IMG/VR virus record: IMGVR_UViG_3300046740_000049
Location: 1-39,955 of that record
Source: a virus
Direction: 5' to 3' (one strand)
Length of the DNA stretch: 39,955 bases
Position numbers and translations under genes: made by a program. This document shows, piece after piece, positions 6,072 to 14,440 of this stretch. Each line of letters starts with the position of its first letter. Within the stretch, counting starts at the first letter, position 1. Below the pieces are notes generated by a model. The model ran no database searches. It was not told the origin of the DNA and was given only the letters and a program-made list of their open reading frames with translations.

Positions 6072-8180
6072 TTAGCCGATCCGCTGCCACAGGGCGGTGT
6101 TGGTGCCGGTGTTGCTTGCGCCGAGGAGCCGCCAGACCCCGGAGGTGATGACTTGGTTGGACCCGCTGGCGATGGGGGCGGCGGTGAGGGTGATCGAGCC
6201 AGTGAGTGCCTGCGCCTGCCCTGCGGTGAACGCCGTGAATCCGGCCCCGGCCGCTACAGCATGGACGATGGCACCGACGGGCGGGCTGCCGCCGCTGACG
6301 GCCCCGCCGGGATCGGTCGCCACGATGTACTGGTTGCCGCCGCTAGTCACCGAGGCGACGCCCGTGCTGCTGACCCTGAACCGCTCGGCGTAGGACGCTG
6401 CAGCCGGCCGCGTGGCCGACGAGGCGGCGAACCGGAAGGTGAGATCCTGGCCGGCGATGTCGCTGTGGTGGATCATCCGCCAACTGGACAGGGTGGTCGC
6501 GCTCGTGTGCCCGTTAAGCTCGATCTTGCCGCCGCCGTTGCCGTCCCCCAGCCCCACGTAGACGTTGGCGTAGGCGGCCGACCCGTAGGGTCCGAATACC
6601 GACATCTCCTTCAGCCCCAGGCCGTCGGCGTACGAGCCCACGGTGAGCCAGTCCGGCGGGTTGACGTTGCCAAGCCCCATGTAGTTGCCGTCGGTCCTGG
6701 GCAGCAGCGTCAGGATCGGCCCGGCGTTGGCAGAGATGTCGAAGCGAACCGTCGTCCCGGTCTTGTCGCCACCGACGTACCAACCCTGGAGGCCGGTCCT
6801 GATGAAGCCCATCGCCGGCACCTTGCCGGCATCGAGAACCCCGAGCTTGATCAAGTCGGCGGGGTTGACCGCGCCGCCGATGCCGACCTCGCCCGTGCGG
6901 TTGATCCGCATGCGCTCGGCCGAGGCGTTGTCCGCCGCCGTGAAGAATGTGAGGATGGAGCCGTAGTCTGTGTCGCCTGAGACGCGGACGTAATCGACCG
7001 ACATCCCGGCAGAGGCCACCGGCGAGCCGAACGAGTTAAAGGCGTAAGCCTGCACCGACCGCGAACTCGGGGTGTTGCCGGCCCCAGGGTACGAACTGTT
7101 GATGGTGATGCCGCCATCCCAGACGGTGAACTTATCGACGCCGCCGCCGACGTATGGCGACCCCGGCACGCCGACGACGACCTGTCCATTGCCCTGCACG
7201 ATCATGCGCGGCACAGAGCTTCCGGCAAGCATCTGGATCGGGCCGCCGTCGCCACTGAGGATGACGCCGCCGGCTGGGTCCTCCGGCGCGGTCACGCTGC
7301 CGCCGCCCGTGCCTGCGCTGTTGAGCAGCCGCACCCCGACCCCGCTGCCTGCGGGTCCGGCACCGCCCTGGGTGCGGATCGTGCCGACCACGTCGAGGTG
7401 GATGCCCGTGGTGCCCGGAGTGGTGCCGATGCCCAGGCCGTTGGTGGTCCAGCGGCCCGCCTCGCCGCCGGCCGGCATCATGCGGATGACCTTGGCGGCG
7501 TCGCTCGTCACCAGAGCCAGACCCTGGCTCGCGTTGCTGTACAGCATGCCCGTGGCCGACAGCGCAGGCAGCCCCGTGTAGCCCGAGCCTGTCGCCGCCA
7601 CCAGCATGCGCTGCCCAGTGTTGTTCATGGCGTTGAAGACTGCGGACGAATCCACCCCACCGCTATGGTTGGTGGCGTAGAAGCCTGCCTCGCCATTGAA
7701 CGTCTCATCGACGGTGACGTCATCGAGCGAGGTGATCCCGCCCCCGACCACCAACCCGCCGGCCACGCCGACGTCGCCGTTCAGGGTCACGTCGCCAGTG
7801 ATCCCGACGTTGCCCACGACGTTGATCGGACTGGTGATGCTGTGCCCGGCGGCGATGCTGAGATCACTGTAGAGCGTGTACTGGCCGCCGGACCACGAGG
7901 CGACCTTGGCCCCCATGACGGCGACCGCCATCACGCCTGGAGTCTCCAGGTACACCCCCGTGCCGGTCTCCGACGAGAAGGCGAAGGCGGGCTGCAGGAC
8001 GCTGCCGTTGATCAGCCGGAAGGCGGCTGTCATGCCACCCCGGCCGTTGCGGTCGAGCGAGTCGGTCAGAGCCTGGGCGATGTCGTCCTCGGTCGTGTTC
8101 GCCCAGGCCGCCTGGATGACGGTGTTGGGGACGACCGGCGGCAGCGGGAGGCTGTAGGTGCCGGATACATTACGAGGCAT
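6072..8180 (-). CDS. Tail fibre / receptor-binding-type protein
   Basis: 702 residues. The first ~75 residues match the usual virion-attachment end of podovirus tail fibres: a PPVVPNTVIQAAWANTTEDDIAQALTDS-like opening split over 15-45, followed by a RNGRGGM and AFSSETGTGVYL segment. The rest is rich in Gly, Thr, Ser and Val with regular short strands, as in trimeric beta-helical fibres, including stretches such as VGNVGITGDVTLNGDVGVAG. No intramolecular chaperone domain is evident. Its role would be host surface recognition. Shine-Dalgarno is weak (GAAAG). It lies at the distal end of the virion block, as tail fibres often do. Confidence 0.8.
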   Translation of the reverse strand: MPRNVSGTYSLPLPPVVPNTVIQAAWANTTEDDIAQALTDSLDRNGRGGMTAAFRLINGSVLQPAFAFSSETGTGVYLETPGVMAVAVMGAKVASWSGGQYTLYSDLSIAAGHSITSPINVVGNVGITGDVTLNGDVGVAGGLVVGGGITSLDDVTVDETFNGEAGFYATNHSGGVDSSAVFNAMNNTGQRMLVAATGSGYTGLPALSATGMLYSNASQGLALVTSDAAKVIRMMPAGGEAGRWTTNGLGIGTTPGTTGIHLDVVGTIRTQGGAGPAGSGVGVRLLNSAGTGGGSVTAPEDPAGGVILSGDGGPIQMLAGSSVPRMIVQGNGQVVVGVPGSPYVGGGVDKFTVWDGGITINSSYPGAGNTPSSRSVQAYAFNSFGSPVASAGMSVDYVRVSGDTDYGSILTFFTAADNASAERMRINRTGEVGIGGAVNPADLIKLGVLDAGKVPAMGFIRTGLQGWYVGGDKTGTTVRFDISANAGPILTLLPRTDGNYMGLGNVNPPDWLTVGSYADGLGLKEMSVFGPYGSAAYANVYVGLGDGNGGGKIELNGHTSATTLSSWRMIHHSDIAGQDLTFRFAASSATRPAAASYAERFRVSSTGVASVTSGGNQYIVATDPGGAVSGGSPPVGAIVHAVAAGAGFTAFTAGQAQALTGSITLTAAPIASGSNQVITSGVWRLLGASNTGTNTALWQRIG

Positions 8181-8232
8181 AGGAGGCTTTCAGTGGATGC
8201 GTTCTGGGCTGGGCTTATGCGACCGTTCGTTG

Positions 8233-8253
8233 CCTTTGCGTTACTGGTAGTTG
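8233..8253 (+). repeat. ATTTCGTTAC-type element, copy b
   Basis: Core CCTTTGCGTTACTGGTAG in the 78-bp gap between the tail fibre start and the end of the next gene; it points against the local transcription. Confidence 0.55.
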
Positions 8254-8258
8254 CGCGG

Positions 8259-10208
8259 TCATTGGTTCTGCTGGCCCGCGCCGGCCATCGCTGGTACACC
8301 GGCCATCGACATGCCGATCATGCCGGGTTGCGGGATGTTTGGCCCGGCCGCCCGCAGCAGCCGCTGCCGCTCCTGGGCCGCGACGAACGCCCGTAGCTTG
8401 GCCGGGTCCTGGAGAAGCTCGGCAAGCTGCCGCTGCATCGCCTGCTCGGTGTTCTGCCCGCCCATCTTCCAGCCGACCTTGGCGAGCGTGGAGCCCGGGA
8501 CCAGATGCTCCATCGCCACCATGCGGGCGAGGTCGGAGATGTTGGACGCCGTGTCAGATCCGCTGCCGCCGGTCTTGGCGGCCTTCGCACGCTGCAGCAG
8601 TGCCTGGGCATCGAGGTCCTTGCGCACGCCCTGCAGGAGGTCGGTGGACTGGTTGGACAGCAGGTTCTGCCCCCGCTGCGGCCCCCTGGTGGCGTTGCCG
8701 GCCACCTTGATCGCCTGCTTGAGGGCGGCCGGGGTCACGTCGGGAATGTCGGTCAGCCCGGTCACGGGCTTCAGCGGCGTGCCGGTCGCCTCATCGAAGA
8801 ACTTGCCCCGCACCCGCATGTCCGCCTTGGCTGCCTCGGCCTTGCCCATAGCCTTGGCGTAGTCGGACTTCCAGGCACCGAAGCCACCCGTGCTGGATGC
8901 GTCCAGGACCTGATCCATCGCATGCGCGAGGCTGATGACGAAGGGCTCGTTGCTCGCGGCGCGCACGCCCGCGTCGCCCATCCCAGGCACGCCGGTCAGC
9001 CCCTGGGCCACCGTGCGGCGCAGGTTGTGCAGAAGCTCGGGCGTGACGGTGCCCGCCTCGTGCATCGCCTTCTCGACGTAGTCCACTGCGCTCTTCACCG
9101 CCGGGTTGCCCAGGTACTGCGGGCTGGCCTTCGCAACCTGGAGCTTCTGGTAGAAGTCGTCCATTGCGGTGAAGAACGGCGTCTCCGGGATGCCGTGGTA
9201 GATCTGCTTGACGCCCGCCCCGATCTGGTTGGCGTTGGCGAGAGCCTTGTCCAGGTCGGGCTGATCCTGCAGCCCCTTGTCCAGAGCGTTCCAGCGGGCT
9301 TCCTTGTTGGCGGTGTCGAAGGGTAGCCAGTGCTGCCCGCCGCCCGTGCGGCTGCCCTGCTCCAGGCTCGCCAGGGCAGAGTCCTGGGTCGCCACGGCCG
9401 CGCTCGGGCGGCCGCCCTGGGCCGACACCGCAGCATGCGGCACGTACTGGTCGGCCGGGATGATGTTGCCGGTGGCGTCCTTGATGACGGTGGCGGCCCG
9501 CTTGCCGCCCTGGGCTTCAGCCGCCCTGGCACCGATGCCGCCGATGAGCGCAGCGTCCTCGGGGATCGCGGCGGCGAACCGCTGGGCCACGCCGCCCACG
9601 CCCCGGCCGACCGCCCCGCCACCCTTGAGGGCGAGCTTTAAAGCCGTAGGCGCGACCATGCCCCCCGCCGCCCCGAGCCCGGTGTTCTGCAGCCGTGACT
9701 CGTCCGACGTCACCGGCTGCAGCGCACCCTGCAGCGCGCCGCCGCCTGCGGCCGACAGGGACGGGCTGGCCGCCGCTGCCCTGGCGAGCCCGCCGATCCT
9801 GGTGGCGGCCGCTCCGGCACCCATCCCCAGCGGGATGGTCGGCGCGATCTCGCCGGCAAGCTGGATCAGCCCGCCGCCCGCCGTCTGGTCGGCGAGGTGC
9901 TGGTCCATCCGCCGCTTTTCCTGCAACTGCTCGTCGGTCATGCCCTGGCCGACCAGTTGCTTGGCACCCTGCCACGTCGTGTCGATGCCGGCACCCAGGT
10001 TCACCAGTGCCTTGTGGCCCCAGGACATGCCCTCGGTCGGGTCGTACTGGCTCGGGTCCGGCGCAGGGGCGGGCGGCCTGGGAGCCTGGGGCGTGGTCCC
10101 GCCAAGCTGCTGCTGCAGGATGGCGAACGCCTGCTGCGGCGTCGAGCCCGGCGGCCCGGTCACATCGTGGGTCTTGCCCTGGGGGTCGGTGAAGGTGAAG
10201 GTAGGCAT
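8259..10208 (-). CDS. Putative internal virion / DNA-ejection protein
   Basis: 649 residues with GAGGTGA upstream of the ATG. The N-terminal ~35 residues (TFTDPQGKTHDVTGPPG, then QQAFAILQQQLG) are a short domain seen at the start of many podovirus internal virion proteins. A Pro-rich linker follows, then Gly/Ala-rich hydrophobic stretches at about 110-215 that could insert in membranes, and a long helical, charged C-terminal part. Size, composition and place between tail and fibre genes fit an ejection protein released with the DNA. There is no lytic transglycosylase motif that I can see. An in-frame CTTTAAAG encodes Ala-Leu-Lys using the rare Leu codon TTA. Confidence 0.6.
   Translation of the reverse strand: MPTFTFTDPQGKTHDVTGPPGSTPQQAFAILQQQLGGTTPQAPRPPAPAPDPSQYDPTEGMSWGHKALVNLGAGIDTTWQGAKQLVGQGMTDEQLQEKRRMDQHLADQTAGGGLIQLAGEIAPTIPLGMGAGAAATRIGGLARAAAASPSLSAAGGGALQGALQPVTSDESRLQNTGLGAAGGMVAPTALKLALKGGGAVGRGVGGVAQRFAAAIPEDAALIGGIGARAAEAQGGKRAATVIKDATGNIIPADQYVPHAAVSAQGGRPSAAVATQDSALASLEQGSRTGGGQHWLPFDTANKEARWNALDKGLQDQPDLDKALANANQIGAGVKQIYHGIPETPFFTAMDDFYQKLQVAKASPQYLGNPAVKSAVDYVEKAMHEAGTVTPELLHNLRRTVAQGLTGVPGMGDAGVRAASNEPFVISLAHAMDQVLDASSTGGFGAWKSDYAKAMGKAEAAKADMRVRGKFFDEATGTPLKPVTGLTDIPDVTPAALKQAIKVAGNATRGPQRGQNLLSNQSTDLLQGVRKDLDAQALLQRAKAAKTGGSGSDTASNISDLARMVAMEHLVPGSTLAKVGWKMGGQNTEQAMQRQLAELLQDPAKLRAFVAAQERQRLLRAAGPNIPQPGMIGMSMAGVPAMAGAGQQNQ
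9636..9643. promoter_or_regulatory. CTTTAAAG palindrome 4
   Basis: Inside the putative ejection protein gene, read on the minus strand as Ala-Leu-Lys (GCT TTA AAG) with the rare TTA codon. Confidence 0.6.
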
Positions 10209-10211
10209 GGC

Positions 10212-11768
10212 TCACCTCGTCTGGACGGACCACCCGGCAGGAAGGCCGCCGCCGCCGCCCTGGCTCGCCGAATGCTCGACCGGCACCGTGCCCTGGGTGG
10301 CGTTGGGCTTCATGAACTGGCCCGACCTGTACTTGAGGGTGAGGTCCTGAAGCGACTTGAGCGCAGCCTGCCGTGTCGGGATGGGCAGCCCACGGTTGGC
10401 GAGATCGCCGGCCATCCGCTTGTAAAGCTCGACGTCCTTGTCGGACTGCGGACCCTCCATGCGCGGCATCGCGGAGATGAGCCGCCCGACCATAGGCTCC
10501 AGTGCCTGGGCAGCGTTCGCGCCCTCGGTGTCGCGGCCGACGTACTGCAGAGCCTTGTCCAGGTGTTCCCCGAACCCGCTGTGGGTGGCCTTGGGCAGCA
10601 CCTTGGCGATGTCGCCGAGGAGATCCAGCGTGACCTGCGGGTCCGTCGTGCCCTTGCCGCTCTTCTGCCCAGTGGCGACCACCTCGGGCTTCTGGTAGGG
10701 CACGAGGTTGCCGCGCTGGTCGTAGGTCGTCCTGGCGTTCGTCCGGTTGTTGTGGAAGACCTGGGCTCCGGTGTCGGGGTCGGTGCCGACCAGCGTGTTG
10801 ACGCCGGCATTGGCACCGCCGCCGGCAATGGCCGCCGCCAGTTGCCGGGTCTCGTAGCGGCCCTCGATCTGGGCGTCGGTGCGCTCCTTCGCCGCGATCT
10901 CGCGCTGCCGCTCCAGGTCGGCCCGCGACTGCAGGGTCAGGTTGCCCTGTAGCGCGGTGTCCAGAGCCTTGAGCCGGGCGTCGGCGCGCTGGTAGGCGAG
11001 GTTCTGGGCGTAGGCCGGGTCCTCCACGAAACCCTGGTCGGTGAGCGTGCCCCCGGTCATCTTCATGGGCTCGTGCGCGGCCGCCGACTGCTGCATGAAG
11101 TGCTGCTGCAGCGGGTCGAAGTTCTTCCCGGCCTGCCGCGCCAGCAGTGCCATCACCAGTCCCTGGTTGCCGGCCTCGCCACGCTGCTGGGCAAACTTCT
11201 CCATCTTGCTCATGTCCGCCGGCTTGAGAGCTTCCTCCTGCATCTTTAAAGCCCGCTCGCGCTCGGCCATCAGCCGGGTGCGGTCGGATTCCAGGGAGTC
11301 GTACACGGGCGAGGCTGCCGGCCCCGGCTGGGTCGGGATCGAGCCCGGCCCGGCCTGGAAGGGCGGCATGCCCGGCGGCCGGGTCGTGGCCGACGCACGC
11401 ACCGACATGGGCAGGCCGCCGGAGCCAGCAGAGCCTCCAGGAGAGCCTTGCGACCATCCTGGGGGTAGACCCCCAGGCGGCGGCGTTTGAGGGCTTGGCG
11501 GTGCCATTGCGGCAGCCGGCGGGGTAGGAATGGGATCTCCCCAGGAGCCCGTGACGCCGGTCTTGACCGGATCGCCCCAGGAGTCCGAGGCACCGCCGAC
11601 CCTGGGCGGGGACATCTGGGGAGCCCCTGCGCCCCCTCCTGGCGGCAGCGCGCCGCCCGGCGGGGCCATAGGCTGCTGCCGCAAGGCGGCCGTCCTGGCC
11701 TGGGTCGAGTAGTCCGGGGCAGGCAGGCCGCCCAGGATCGCCTCGATAGCGTCGTCGTAGGCGGACAT
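10212..11768 (-). CDS. Putative internal virion protein, Pro/Gly-rich N-terminus
   Basis: 518 residues. The first ~150 residues are low-complexity Pro/Gly/Ala with short repeats (SWGDP twice; a GLPPGWS motif near 110 matched by GLPAGWS near the C-terminus). Residues ~160-320 form long charged helices (ESDRTRLMAERERALK; LQSRADLERQREIAAKERTD), likely coiled coil. The C-terminal ~150 residues are a separate helical region. It lies three bases upstream of the ejection-type gene and is probably a partner of it inside the capsid. CTTTAAAG occurs in frame as Ala-Leu-Lys, again with TTA. Confidence 0.55.
   Translation of the reverse strand: MSAYDDAIEAILGGLPAPDYSTQARTAALRQQPMAPPGGALPPGGGAGAPQMSPPRVGGASDSWGDPVKTGVTGSWGDPIPTPPAAAMAPPSPQTPPPGGLPPGWSQGSPGGSAGSGGLPMSVRASATTRPPGMPPFQAGPGSIPTQPGPAASPVYDSLESDRTRLMAERERALKMQEEALKPADMSKMEKFAQQRGEAGNQGLVMALLARQAGKNFDPLQQHFMQQSAAAHEPMKMTGGTLTDQGFVEDPAYAQNLAYQRADARLKALDTALQGNLTLQSRADLERQREIAAKERTDAQIEGRYETRQLAAAIAGGGANAGVNTLVGTDPDTGAQVFHNNRTNARTTYDQRGNLVPYQKPEVVATGQKSGKGTTDPQVTLDLLGDIAKVLPKATHSGFGEHLDKALQYVGRDTEGANAAQALEPMVGRLISAMPRMEGPQSDKDVELYKRMAGDLANRGLPIPTRQAALKSLQDLTLKYRSGQFMKPNATQGTVPVEHSASQGGGGGLPAGWSVQTR
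11244..11251. promoter_or_regulatory. CTTTAAAG palindrome 5
   Basis: Inside the 10212-11768 gene, minus-strand reading Ala-Leu-Lys with TTA. Confidence 0.6.
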
Positions 11769-11777
11769 GGAAGGCTC

Positions 11778-12206
11778 CTACATCCCGCCGGCATACGCCA
11801 TCGGGTCGCTCGGGGGCATCTGGAAGCCGGAGCCGCCGCCGCCCATCGGGTTGCCTTGCGGGTCCTTGCCCAGGGCGGCGTACGCCTTGGCCTGCCGCTG
11901 CTGCTCGATCATGTTGGCGAGGTCGCTGCGCTGCTGGCCCTGCAGGTTGTCGGCCTGGGTGTTGACGTCGGCCTGACCCTTGGCCGCCATCCCCTGGCCC
12001 AGCACGCTGGACAGGAACTCCAGCGGGTGCGCCGCCGTCTGGACGCGGCCGCCGCCGCCGCGCATCTGCGGCGTCGCGGCGTTCTGCCGCAACTGGTTGA
12101 CCAGTGCCTGCTGGCGCATGATGTTCTGCTGCTGGCCTTCGTTGGCACCCTGCGCCGTCAGGTACTGCATCAGGGCGTCGTTGTTCGCTTGGTTGGTCAT
12201 GTCCAT
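11778..12206 (-). CDS. Small Gln-rich virion-type protein
   Basis: 142 residues with GGGAG six bases before the first ATG (12206). It is rich in Gln, Ala, Asn and Met with helical segments, and ends in a Gly/Met/Pro-rich tail. It lies between the PAPS-reductase-like gene (one base away) and the Pro/Gly-rich internal protein. Composition and place suggest a small virion or ejection component. The family is not recognised. Confidence 0.6.
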   Translation of the reverse strand: MDMTNQANNDALMQYLTAQGANEGQQQNIMRQQALVNQLRQNAATPQMRGGGGRVQTAAHPLEFLSSVLGQGMAAKGQADVNTQADNLQGQQRSDLANMIEQQRQAKAYAALGKDPQGNPMGGGGSGFQMPPSDPMAYAGGM

Positions 12207-12207
12207 T

Positions 12208-12888
12208 TCAATCTCCCATGCCTTCGGCGACGTCGTCGCGCCAGCGGTTCAGTAGCTTCATCACGAACTGGTGCTTCTGCTCGGGCAGGTTGGCGATCCG
12301 CTGCCGGTTGTCTTCCAGGTACGCCGTGCAGTCCCAGCAGTCCCTGGACGTCCTCTCGCCCCGCTCGTAGCCCGGGGGCATCAGGTCGGGTGCCTGCTGC
12401 ATGACGTAGCTGACCACGTCGTCCCGGGTCCACGAGGCGATGGGAAAACGGATTGTCACCCCGGAGCCGTCTTTAAAGCCATCCCTGATGGGTGCGCGCT
12501 GGCGGTCGGTGTCGCGCTGCCCCCGGTAGATCGTCTCGGGGTGAAGCTCGCGGCTGATCTTGTCCAGCGGCCCCCAGATGGCCCGGTTGCAGCACGAGAA
12601 GTAGTCCTGGTAGCGGACGTCGTCGCCGCCCGTGGACAGTTGCCCGTAGGCGGTGTAGCGCAGGGGCACCACGTCCACCGGACGGCCGAAGTCGGCAATG
12701 TGCCGATGCGAGAGGACGCGGGCGAAGCGCAGATGGCTGAACCGCTGCTCCAGGAAGTCCAGGTAGGTGGTGGTGCCCTCGTAGCTTCCGTCGGTTTGCA
12801 CCGTGACCACCACGAGCCCAGGCTCGTTTGCCAGCAGCAGCAGGCAGGCGAGCGAGTCGATGCCCCCGGAGAATTGCAGGACGTTCAT
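12208..12888 (-). CDS. PAPS-reductase-like PP-loop protein
   Basis: 226 residues. It starts with a strand and PP-loop, NVLQFSGGIDSLA, where SGG-x-DS at 7-12 binds ATP pyrophosphate in the PAPS reductase/ATP-sulfurylase/DndC family. A CC pair lies in the middle (YFSCCNRA), IYRGQRDTDR is a conserved-looking loop, and a C184-W-D-C187 pair sits near the end. The true start (ATG at 12888) shares one base with the preceding stop (TGATG), so it is translationally coupled to the tail gene upstream. Phage members of this family are thought to serve sulfur transfer or nucleic-acid modification, but the substrate here is unknown. Contains an in-frame CTTTAAAG (Gly-Phe-Lys-Asp). Confidence 0.8.
   Translation of the reverse strand: MNVLQFSGGIDSLACLLLLANEPGLVVVTVQTDGSYEGTTTYLDFLEQRFSHLRFARVLSHRHIADFGRPVDVVPLRYTAYGQLSTGGDDVRYQDYFSCCNRAIWGPLDKISRELHPETIYRGQRDTDRQRAPIRDGFKDGSGVTIRFPIASWTRDDVVSYVMQQAPDLMPPGYERGERTSRDCWDCTAYLEDNRQRIANLPEQKHQFVMKLLNRWRDDVAEGMGD
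12471..12478. promoter_or_regulatory. CTTTAAAG palindrome 6
   Basis: Inside the PAPS-reductase-like gene, minus-strand reading Gly-Phe-Lys-Asp (GGC TTT AAA GAC). Confidence 0.6.
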
Positions 12889-14018
12889 CAGAATGCCATC
12901 GCCGCTGCGCCGGCAATGCCGGCAATGCCCGACATCATCCCCTGCTGGCTCTGCGCTGCAGCATTGCTCGCGTCCATCTGGGCGTTGTACTGCTGCCCGG
13001 CCGCGCCGGAGTAGTTCACGCCGCCAGCGGACTGCGAGGGCGTGAAGCCGGGCATGGTGGGCATGTTGACCTGGGCTCCGGTGAGCAGGGCGTTCATCTC
13101 GTTGAGCGGCATCTGCCGCTTCTGGGTCTGCTCGGCGATGTCCTGCTGGCGCAACTGGTTCTGGTACTGGCTGGACTGCAGTGCTTGGTTGAAGTTCTGC
13201 TGCCCCGCGCCGGCCATCATCCCGAAGTTCTGTTGGTTGGCGGCGAGGTTCTGCCCGAAGCCCTGGGCTTGCGCTTGGTTGGCGAACTGCGCCCCTTGCA
13301 GGTTCTGGTTGAACTGCTGCCCCTGGCCCTGCATCCCCATCTCGAAGTTGCGCTGCTGCTCCTGGCCGGCGGTCTGCATGGCGTCGAATGCCTGCCGCGA
13401 CTGGGTGTCGCCCATGCGCTGCATCTCGCGGTTCCACGCCTCGCTGCCACGGGTCAGTCCCATGTTCTGCAGCTTGCCCTCCAGTTGCGACTGCTGCTGC
13501 GCGTTCTGCGGGGCCATGCGCGCCATCAACGCCTGCTCGGTGCGCTGCCGCCCCATGTCGCCGCCAGCATCCGGCACCGGGCCGGCGTTGTTGAAGCCCG
13601 ACATGATCCCCTGGCCCGCGCCCTGGGTCTGGAAGGCATTCGGGTCGAGGTTGCCGGCCTGGACCGAGCCACCCTTGGCGGCGAGGTTCTGCCAGTCGAA
13701 CGGCTGCGCCATCGCCTCGCCAGCCCGGCCGATCTGAGCCTGAGCCAACTGGCTCTTGCTCATGTCCACGTTCTGCTGCGCGTCCAGCGCGGCCTGGAGC
13801 TTCGGGTCCAGCGACGTGTTCTGCGTCCAGGCCGTCACCTTCTGCCCGGTCGCAGGGTCTACCTGCTGCTGCGACGACCAGGACTGCGTCCCCCAGGGCG
13901 TGACCTGGGTCGGACGGTTCGCCCAGTCGGCGGCGGTCTGCGCCTGCTGGTTCGACGCCGCAGTCTTCTCGGCTGCTGCGGTGTAGTCGGGCGGCGGCGG
14001 CTGCGATTTCTTGCCCAT
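12888..14018 (-). CDS. Gln/Asn-rich tail or internal virion protein
   Basis: 376 residues from the ATG at 14018, which has GGAGG eight bases upstream and overlaps the preceding TGA (TGATG). After a short basic/proline start (GKKSQPPPPDYT) it is strongly Gln/Asn/Met/Ala-rich, with imperfect repeats of the type QGQQFNQNLQ, FGQNLAANQQNFG and AGQQNFNQALQ between about 230 and 310, and ends in a hydrophobic Gly/Ala-rich helix (SGIAGIAGAAAMAF). This resembles internal core or ejection proteins of podoviruses, with a possible membrane-active C-terminus. The exact role is unknown. Confidence 0.6.
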   Translation of the reverse strand: MGKKSQPPPPDYTAAAEKTAASNQQAQTAADWANRPTQVTPWGTQSWSSQQQVDPATGQKVTAWTQNTSLDPKLQAALDAQQNVDMSKSQLAQAQIGRAGEAMAQPFDWQNLAAKGGSVQAGNLDPNAFQTQGAGQGIMSGFNNAGPVPDAGGDMGRQRTEQALMARMAPQNAQQQSQLEGKLQNMGLTRGSEAWNREMQRMGDTQSRQAFDAMQTAGQEQQRNFEMGMQGQGQQFNQNLQGAQFANQAQAQGFGQNLAANQQNFGMMAGAGQQNFNQALQSSQYQNQLRQQDIAEQTQKRQMPLNEMNALLTGAQVNMPTMPGFTPSQSAGGVNYSGAAGQQYNAQMDASNAAAQSQQGMMSGIAGIAGAAAMAF

Positions 14019-14440
14019 CAGTGGGTCCTCCGTGGCGAGAGCCACTTGCATTCGTTGCGGCGCATCCGCATCAGGACAAGGGAGCCATCCGGGTGCGCAC
14101 CTTCAAGCTCGACAACGACGGAGAAGCCCAGGCGTTTGTCGATGTCCAGGGCCACGGCATTGTCACTCGGCACGAGTGCCAGGACCTGATCGCAGCCCAT
14201 CACGTTGAACGGGTAGTCGAAGCAGGCGTGCAGCATCCGCTTGTCGATCCAGCCGGGCTCGCCGGCCATGTGCATGATGCAGCTTGCGCCGTTGAAGTTG
14301 TCGTAGCCGACCACGCCGCGCAGGATGTTGGGGTCGAGGTCGGACACCGAGCCGATGCAGAAGAAGTGCGGCGTCGGCGTGTAGCCGATGCGCTCGCACA
14401 GCCAGATGGCAAGCGGCGTCTGGGGCTTGGTGGCGATCAC
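14018..14440 (-). CDS. GNAT-like acetyltransferase
   Basis: 140 residues from GTG at 14440, with an ideal GGAGGT five bases upstream and a GTGA overlap with the nozzle gene's stop. The pattern fits a small GNAT fold: a central strand region GVVGYDNFNGASCIMHMAG, a helix RMLHACFDYPFNVMG, then the strand QVLALVPSDN and ALDIDKRLGF, typical of the acetyl-CoA binding half and the C-terminal LGF segment. Phages often carry such genes beside tail genes; the acceptor is unknown. Its translation is locked into the tail operon. Confidence 0.7.
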   Translation of the reverse strand: MIATKPQTPLAIWLCERIGYTPTPHFFCIGSVSDLDPNILRGVVGYDNFNGASCIMHMAGEPGWIDKRMLHACFDYPFNVMGCDQVLALVPSDNAVALDIDKRLGFSVVVELEGAHPDGSLVLMRMRRNECKWLSPRRTH

